From positions 1 through 16,984 of the forward strand of contig JAUXGC010000018.1 in assembly GCA_030622375.1 (NCBI GenBank): 16,984 nucleotides of DNA, read 5' to 3'. The stretch comes from Sulfurovum sp. (GTDB lineage Bacteria > Campylobacterota > Campylobacteria > Campylobacterales > Sulfurovaceae). Made by a program: the position numbers and the translations under genes. Position 1 is the stretch's first letter. Each line of letters begins with the position of its first letter. Below the pieces are notes generated by a model that searched no databases, had not been told where the DNA came from, and was given only the letters and a program-made list of their open reading frames with translations. Below are positions 13,413 to 16,984 of the stretch, piece after piece.

Positions 13413-13420
13413 TGTATATT

Positions 13421-14380
13421 TTAATAGTGATCTTTCCACATAGATCTTTTCCAGAAATATGCTAGAAGAGTAAAGACAGTAAAGAATAAAAGAACCCAAG
13501 GGCCTAAAGCTTCTCTAGCTGGTTTACTAGGATCACCTATCTCTGTCATATATGCATGAACTTTTTCATATCCTGCATGACTCAATCCAACTCTAGGCAT
13601 AGAAGTACCTGCCATTTGTCCTTGTGGATTTTCCACAAATGTTTCCATAAAGTGCGCTGATCTAGCTCTAATAATTATAGATAAATCTGGTGGCAATTTA
13701 CCCATATAAGCCTTAACAAGACTTTGCTCATCGATTACTTTAATCTTGTGTGCGAGTGTGTCTTTTTCATGTTTAAATGTTGGTGTATCACCAAGTTGAG
13801 TTGTCTTCGCATAACGCATCGCGTGACATCTACCACAAGCTTCAGAAAATGCTTCTTTTGTTGTGACTTCACCTGCTTTTTTAGCCATCATATATGCTAC
13901 AACATCTGCAATCTGCTGATCGTCGGTCATCATCATTTTAATGCTACCCATTGGATGTGTTGATGTATCTGCATACTTGTGATCTACATTTGTTGCCATT
14001 GCCGGATCTTTAATGAGAGCAATAAGATAGTTTTTATCATAAATCGCACCTGCATGGTCAAGTACAGGAGGTATAACACCGCCCATATTGACACCACCTT
14101 CCATATGACAACCCATACATGTAGCAAAACCAGCTTCACCAGCTGCCACATCGCCTTTAAGAGCAGAGATTTTAGATACATCACCCCAAAATACTTTTTT
14201 AGCCTCTGCTGTATCATTTTTCTCTGCAGTTACTGCTTCTGCTATATCAGCTGTACCATCATAAGCAAATCCATGACTATCTACATGTTTATGCATTTGA
14301 GAGTGTGCAAATGGCTCAACTCCCCAATACAAGACGAGAGTAAAGATAGCTACAATTCCAAATATTTTTAATTCTTTCAT
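13421..14380 (-). CDS. petC: Di-haem cytochrome c subunit of the bc complex
   Basis: This 319-residue protein is the c-type subunit that takes electrons from the Rieske centre. It has an N-terminal membrane/signal segment (5-24) and two haem motifs, CMGCH (C88, C91, H92) and CGRCH (C182, C185, H186). Candidate axial Met residues are in HPMGSIKMMM (142-151) and GTSMPRVGL (258-266, M261). LPPDLSIIIRAR (229-240) resembles cytochrome c1, and a C-terminal anchor (294-310) is followed by a basic tail. Two haems in a tandem c-type domain, rather than one c1 haem, is the known arrangement in Campylobacterota bc complexes. AAGGAG precedes the ATG. It is the last gene of petABC, 10 bp after petB. Confidence 0.94.
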   Translation of the reverse strand: MKELKIFGIVAIFTLVLYWGVEPFAHSQMHKHVDSHGFAYDGTADIAEAVTAEKNDTAEAKKVFWGDVSKISALKGDVAAGEAGFATCMGCHMEGGVNMGGVIPPVLDHAGAIYDKNYLIALIKDPAMATNVDHKYADTSTHPMGSIKMMMTDDQQIADVVAYMMAKKAGEVTTKEAFSEACGRCHAMRYAKTTQLGDTPTFKHEKDTLAHKIKVIDEQSLVKAYMGKLPPDLSIIIRARSAHFMETFVENPQGQMAGTSMPRVGLSHAGYEKVHAYMTEIGDPSKPAREALGPWVLLFFTVFTLLAYFWKRSMWKDHY

Positions 14381-14390
14381 TCTCTACTCC

Positions 14391-15608
14391 TTATAGTTTT
14401 TTTTCTGATTTAGTGATGAAAGGCAAGGCAATCCATAACACAAAGAACAGAACAGCTGCAACCAATCCAATATTTGCAAATAGTGCATCTGTCGGTGGTA
14501 ATTTACCCATAAATGTCAATACAATCACATCAATCAATAGTATCCAGAACCAATATTTAAACAGTCCTCTTCTACTTGCAGGAGCAACATTTGGACTTCT
14601 GTCCAAGAATGGAAGCATAAAGAAAATCACTTGCGAAATAGCAAACAAAACCAAACCAAGGTCTTTACTAAATGGTCTTAAAATCTCATAACTCCACAAA
14701 AAGTACCACTCAGGGTAAATGTGTGCCGGTGTTTTCAATCCATCCGCTGGATCAAAGTTTACAGGGTCCATCGCAAATTCAAAATGGTAGAATACCAAGT
14801 AGAAGAACAAGATAAAATAGACACCCATTACGAACACATCTTTACTTAAAAATACTGGAGAGAACGGAATGACTTTAGACTCTTTTACTTTTCCTGCTTT
14901 ATAAAGTTCTGCAGCTTCAGCATAGTCAAACTCTTCTCCATCTTGGTTGTTAACATGAGGGATTCTTAATGTACCAAAGTGAAGTACGATAAGTCCAATG
15001 ATTACCAATGGGAGTAAAAATACATGCAACATAAAGAATCTAGTCAAGAATGCATCTGCAGGAACATAATCCCCTCTTATCCATTCAACAAGACCATATG
15101 CTTCAAGTGAACCACCAGAGAAGAGGTTTGTAATAACCATACCAGCCCAGTAACTCATCTGTCCCCAAGGTAACATATATCCTGAGAATGCTTCTGCTGA
15201 AAATGCAACAAAAAGTCCCATACCAGAGAGCCAGATAAGTTCTCTACCTCTTTTATATGATCCATAATAGATACCTGTAAACATGTGAATATAGATAACC
15301 AAGAATACCAATGATGCACCTACACCATGAATATGTCTCCATAACCAACCATAACCAACTTCTGTCATGGTAGTATAGTTAACAGAGTCAAATGCTAAAG
15401 CTGTATCTGGCTTGTAATACATAAGTAAGAAAATACCACTTACAACTAAAATACCAAATGTTGCTGCCAATACCATACCCATCGCCCACAAAAAGTTAAT
15501 ATTTTTTGGAATCCAATACTCTGTATTCATTACTTTTTTTAATGTCTCTATTGCAAGCCTCTGATCGAGCCACTCACCAATACTATTTGCTTTTTCAAAT
15601 TTTGCCAT
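14391..15608 (-). CDS. petB: Cytochrome b of the bc complex
   Basis: The 405-residue membrane subunit carries haems bL and bH and the quinol-oxidising and quinone-reducing sites. Haem ligands are H94 and H108 in RHIHGVGASLVFLVIYIHMF and H195 and H210 in LHVFLLP...VLHF. The Qo motif is PEWY (299-302). SAEAFSGYMLPWGQMSYW (137-154) is the conserved helix C/cd region. About eight transmembrane helices are visible, so it is full-length (bc1-like), not split as in b6f. The second pair of histidines is 15 residues apart, as in cytochrome b6, whereas mitochondrial-type cytochrome b has 14. Ribosome site GGGGGAGAG precedes the ATG. It is separated from petA and petC by 10 bp on each side. Confidence 0.97.
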   Translation of the reverse strand: MAKFEKANSIGEWLDQRLAIETLKKVMNTEYWIPKNINFLWAMGMVLAATFGILVVSGIFLLMYYKPDTALAFDSVNYTTMTEVGYGWLWRHIHGVGASLVFLVIYIHMFTGIYYGSYKRGRELIWLSGMGLFVAFSAEAFSGYMLPWGQMSYWAGMVITNLFSGGSLEAYGLVEWIRGDYVPADAFLTRFFMLHVFLLPLVIIGLIVLHFGTLRIPHVNNQDGEEFDYAEAAELYKAGKVKESKVIPFSPVFLSKDVFVMGVYFILFFYLVFYHFEFAMDPVNFDPADGLKTPAHIYPEWYFLWSYEILRPFSKDLGLVLFAISQVIFFMLPFLDRSPNVAPASRRGLFKYWFWILLIDVIVLTFMGKLPPTDALFANIGLVAAVLFFVLWIALPFITKSEKKL

Positions 15609-15618
15609 GCTCTCCCCC

Positions 15619-16131
15619 TTATACCGTTAGACCAGCGTCTAGCATCTTCTTGTACTCAGGTCCAGCTTCACCCAATACAAGCGTTGTTCCATCTATTTTA
15701 AATGGTGGAATCTCCAATGGACTTGGTGGAGGACCAAATATTTCATGTCCACTAGCATCAAACTCACCTCCATGACAAGCACATAAGAATTTGTGGTCAG
15801 TAGGCTTATACGCTGGGATACATCCTAAATGTGTACAAAGACCTATAGACACATGAAAATGATCAGAGCCAACTACTACATCTCTCGGATCTTTTTTCAT
15901 ATCTGCTGATTTTTTCAAAACAAAGATAGGTTTACCTCTCCATTTCTCTACACTTAACACATTCTCTTCTGCTGCACTCAAGTCAACTGTTGTAAAACCA
16001 GCTGCTTTTACACTTGGCAATGGATCCCAGCTACGTTTCATTGCATATAAAGCACCAATACCGCCTAATGCAGTAAAACCACCGAGAGCCATACCTATAA
16101 AGTCTCTACGACCTTTTACGTCTTTTCCCAT
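15619..16131 (-). CDS. petA: Rieske iron-sulfur subunit of the bc complex
   Basis: I choose the ATG at 16131 because AAGGAAGG lies 9 nt before it and the protein then starts MGKDVKGRRDFIGMALGG, a twin-arginine signal/anchor. The longer open frame to 16203 would run over the promoter. The 170-residue protein has cluster box 1 CTHLGC (99-104; ligands C99, H101) and box 2 CACHGG (117-122; ligands C117, H120), with C104-C119 as the structural disulfide. After box 2 it reads GGEFD where high-potential Rieskes read GSHYD: the Ser and Tyr that hydrogen-bond the cluster are Gly and Phe. This predicts a low midpoint potential suited to menaquinol. It is the first gene of petABC. Confidence 0.96.
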   Translation of the reverse strand: MGKDVKGRRDFIGMALGGFTALGGIGALYAMKRSWDPLPSVKAAGFTTVDLSAAEENVLSVEKWRGKPIFVLKKSADMKKDPRDVVVGSDHFHVSIGLCTHLGCIPAYKPTDHKFLCACHGGEFDASGHEIFGPPPSPLEIPPFKIDGTTLVLGEAGPEYKKMLDAGLTV

Positions 16132-16168
16132 ACTTATTTCCTTCCTTAATAATTGTTTTAATCTCTTT

Positions 16169-16174
16169 ATTATA
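16169..16174 (-). promoter_or_regulatory. -10 box of the petABC promoter
   Basis: Perfect TATAAT on the minus strand, giving a start near 16162 and a leader of about 30 nt. There is no -35 consensus; the expected place is covered by an FNR-like box, as in activator-dependent class II promoters. Confidence 0.7.
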
Positions 16175-16196
16175 GGGTATTTGTGTTTAAATAGGA

Positions 16197-16210
16197 TTGA
16201 CATAAATCAA
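16197..16210 (-). promoter_or_regulatory. FNR/CRP-type box upstream of petABC, centred at -41.5
   Basis: TTGATTTATGTCAA on the minus strand matches TTGAT-N4-ATCAA at 9 of 10 positions. With the start predicted from the TATAAT at 16169-16174, its centre (16203.5) lies at exactly -41.5, the class II activation position for CRP/FNR proteins. The box resembles the one before moaA. Oxygen, nitrate or another signal could be sensed; the sequence does not say. Confidence 0.6.
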
Positions 16211-16275
16211 AAATAACTCTCTATTAATTTGATTGTTACAGTAAGTGAATTAAGATAAAATTTATCCTAATTAAG

Positions 16276-16305
16276 TATATCAATCTTATTTATAGGATTG
16301 ATATA
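16276..16305 (-). terminator. Hairpin over the 3' end of the GT-B-like gene
   Basis: TATATCAATC (16276-16285) and GATTGATATA (16296-16305) are perfect 10-bp arms; pairing can continue inward to a tiny loop. The gene's stop codon (16290-16292) lies inside the loop region. There is no long T run on the minus strand, so it may be a weak terminator or a protein-binding palindrome. Confidence 0.45.
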
Positions 16306-16984
16306 ATATTTTGTTCACTGAAAGGTTTTATAGTAGTTGAGAAAGTTTTTGTTTCATTTTCTAAATATTTGGCCACTACTTTAGCATCAAAACCGTTTAC
16401 TATCTCTATACCAAATATTTTTAAGCAATCAATAGAATAAAGAGTATTGTCTGGGAGATGAATATAAATTACTTTTGCACCACTCACTTTAGCCTCTAAA
16501 GCCGCTTGTCCCGAGGCAGTGACGACACAAGTACTGCTTTTAATAAGATCCATATACTCTTCAGGTTCATGCAGTATAGAAAAAAGTTTTGCCAGATCAT
16601 CTTCATATTTCACAAAGAAATAATTTCCAAGAAGCAATTCCATATTCAGTGTTTTAAAAAATGTTTCATTACTCAAGATAGTTTTGTCATAATCAGCATC
16701 ACTCAAAAAGAAAAGCATACGCTCCTCTTTTTCTGTTTTTTCAAAATATTCATCATCTATGATTACGGCATCTTCACAACTCTCATCCTTACACTCTACC
16801 TTAAACAACGTTTCACCATGTACTGACAGATCATCACTACCCACTTCAAAACGCCAGACATTTTTAAAGTCTTCACAATACTTCACCAAACGTCCATGGT
16901 CATCTTCAGGTGAATCTATGATAATACTATCTCCAAATTGAGCGATAGCATCTATATCTTGTACTGTCTCAACAGTTACATACT
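16290..16984 (-). CDS. GT-B-fold protein, PseG/MurG-like C-terminal half (5' end beyond window)
   Basis: The frame is open from the window edge to the stop at 16290, 230 residues; the N-terminus is missing. A TTG at 16889 is open to use as a start but the frame continues unbroken upstream, so I take the gene as partial. The segment SIIIDSPEDDHG (19-30) and the block IKSSTCVVTASGQAALEAKV (147-166), followed by GAKVIYIHLP, recall the nucleotide-sugar-binding half of GT-B enzymes. In PseG or MurG a Gly/Ser-rich loop plus Glu contacts the UDP-sugar. The stretch between (60-145) is acidic and unfamiliar. A role in surface polysaccharide or nonulosonic acid metabolism is possible but not established. 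It precedes petABC on the same strand, separated by about 160 bp with a promoter. Confidence 0.55.
   Translation of the reverse strand, partial: YVTVETVQDIDAIAQFGDSIIIDSPEDDHGRLVKYCEDFKNVWRFEVGSDDLSVHGETLFKVECKDESCEDAVIIDDEYFEKTEKEERMLFFLSDADYDKTILSNETFFKTLNMELLLGNYFFVKYEDDLAKLFSILHEPEEYMDLIKSSTCVVTASGQAALEAKVSGAKVIYIHLPDNTLYSIDCLKIFGIEIVNGFDAKVVAKYLENETKTFSTTIKPFSEQNIISIL

Larger units (their letters stand above)
16191..16306. repeat. Direct repeat of a 15-mer flanking the pet upstream region
   Basis: ATAGGATTGACATAA (16191-16205) and ATAGGATTGATATAA (16292-16306) differ at one position and are 101 bp apart. The first overlaps the FNR-like box; the second overlaps the right arm of a palindrome at the 3' end of the next gene. 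The stretch 16211-16275 between them also holds an imperfect palindrome (GATAAA-A-TTTATC near 16254-16266). Confidence 0.5.

Noticed and set aside
16132-16203. N-terminal extension of the Rieske protein up to 16203
   Set aside because: It would start upstream of the predicted -10 box and bury the twin-arginine signal; the ATG at 16131 has a strong AAGGAAGG site.

Overview
The window is an AT-rich chromosomal segment from a member of the Campylobacterota (Epsilonproteobacteria), most likely a free-living sulfur/hydrogen-oxidising type related to Sulfurovum or Sulfurimonas. The reasons are protein character, compact operons, TATAAT-type -10 boxes with poor -35 boxes, a cytochrome bc complex with a di-haem c subunit, and a gene order (hom, aminotransferase, membrane protein, rRNA methylase, rsmI, rpmE, rsmE, membrane protein, c-type haem lipoprotein, queD, queE, moaA) that I recall as collinear with Campylobacter jejuni Cj0149c-Cj0161c. 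That synteny is from memory and was not checked. I see no tRNA, rRNA, CRISPR array or insertion sequence.

Layout. 1-1425: a type II restriction-modification pair (endonuclease cut by the window edge, D12-class adenine methyltransferase) on the minus strand, with its own promoter and a 17-nt palindrome over the -35 box; it looks like an accessory insertion behind hom. 1426-7919: a long minus-strand run read as membrane protein > rsmE > (internal promoter) rpmE > rsmI > rlmB-like methylase > RodZ-like membrane protein > aminotransferase > hom. 8001-9218: moeA on the plus strand, divergent from that run. 9255-10209: a lipoprotein cytochrome c with a long Ala-rich helix (minus), followed upstream by a decayed copy of its 5' end. 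10210-10791: queD (minus); 10951-11430: a periplasmic rhodanese (plus). 11443-13175: moaA-queE (minus) with an intrinsic terminator. 13176-13420: a gene-free stretch with an inverted pair of identical palindromes (REPIN-like). 13421-16131: petABC (minus) encoding a menaquinol:cytochrome c oxidoreductase. 16290-16984: the 3' part of a GT-B-like gene (minus).

How it works together. The core is translation maintenance (rRNA 2'-O- and N3-methylation, L31), queuosine precursor synthesis (QueD, QueE), molybdenum cofactor synthesis (MoaA, MoeA) and respiration (PetABC, a tethered cytochrome c). The most interesting regulatory link is a near-identical FNR/CRP-type 14-mer upstream of both petABC and moaA-queE; at petABC it sits at the class II activator position, -41.5 from the predicted start. 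This suggests that the bc complex and molybdenum cofactor supply are switched together by one CRP/FNR-family regulator. Two palindromic elements (6425-6469 and 13344-13412) share the word TGTGTCCCC and may belong to a repeat family. No new multi-gene defence or biosynthetic system is evident beyond these.
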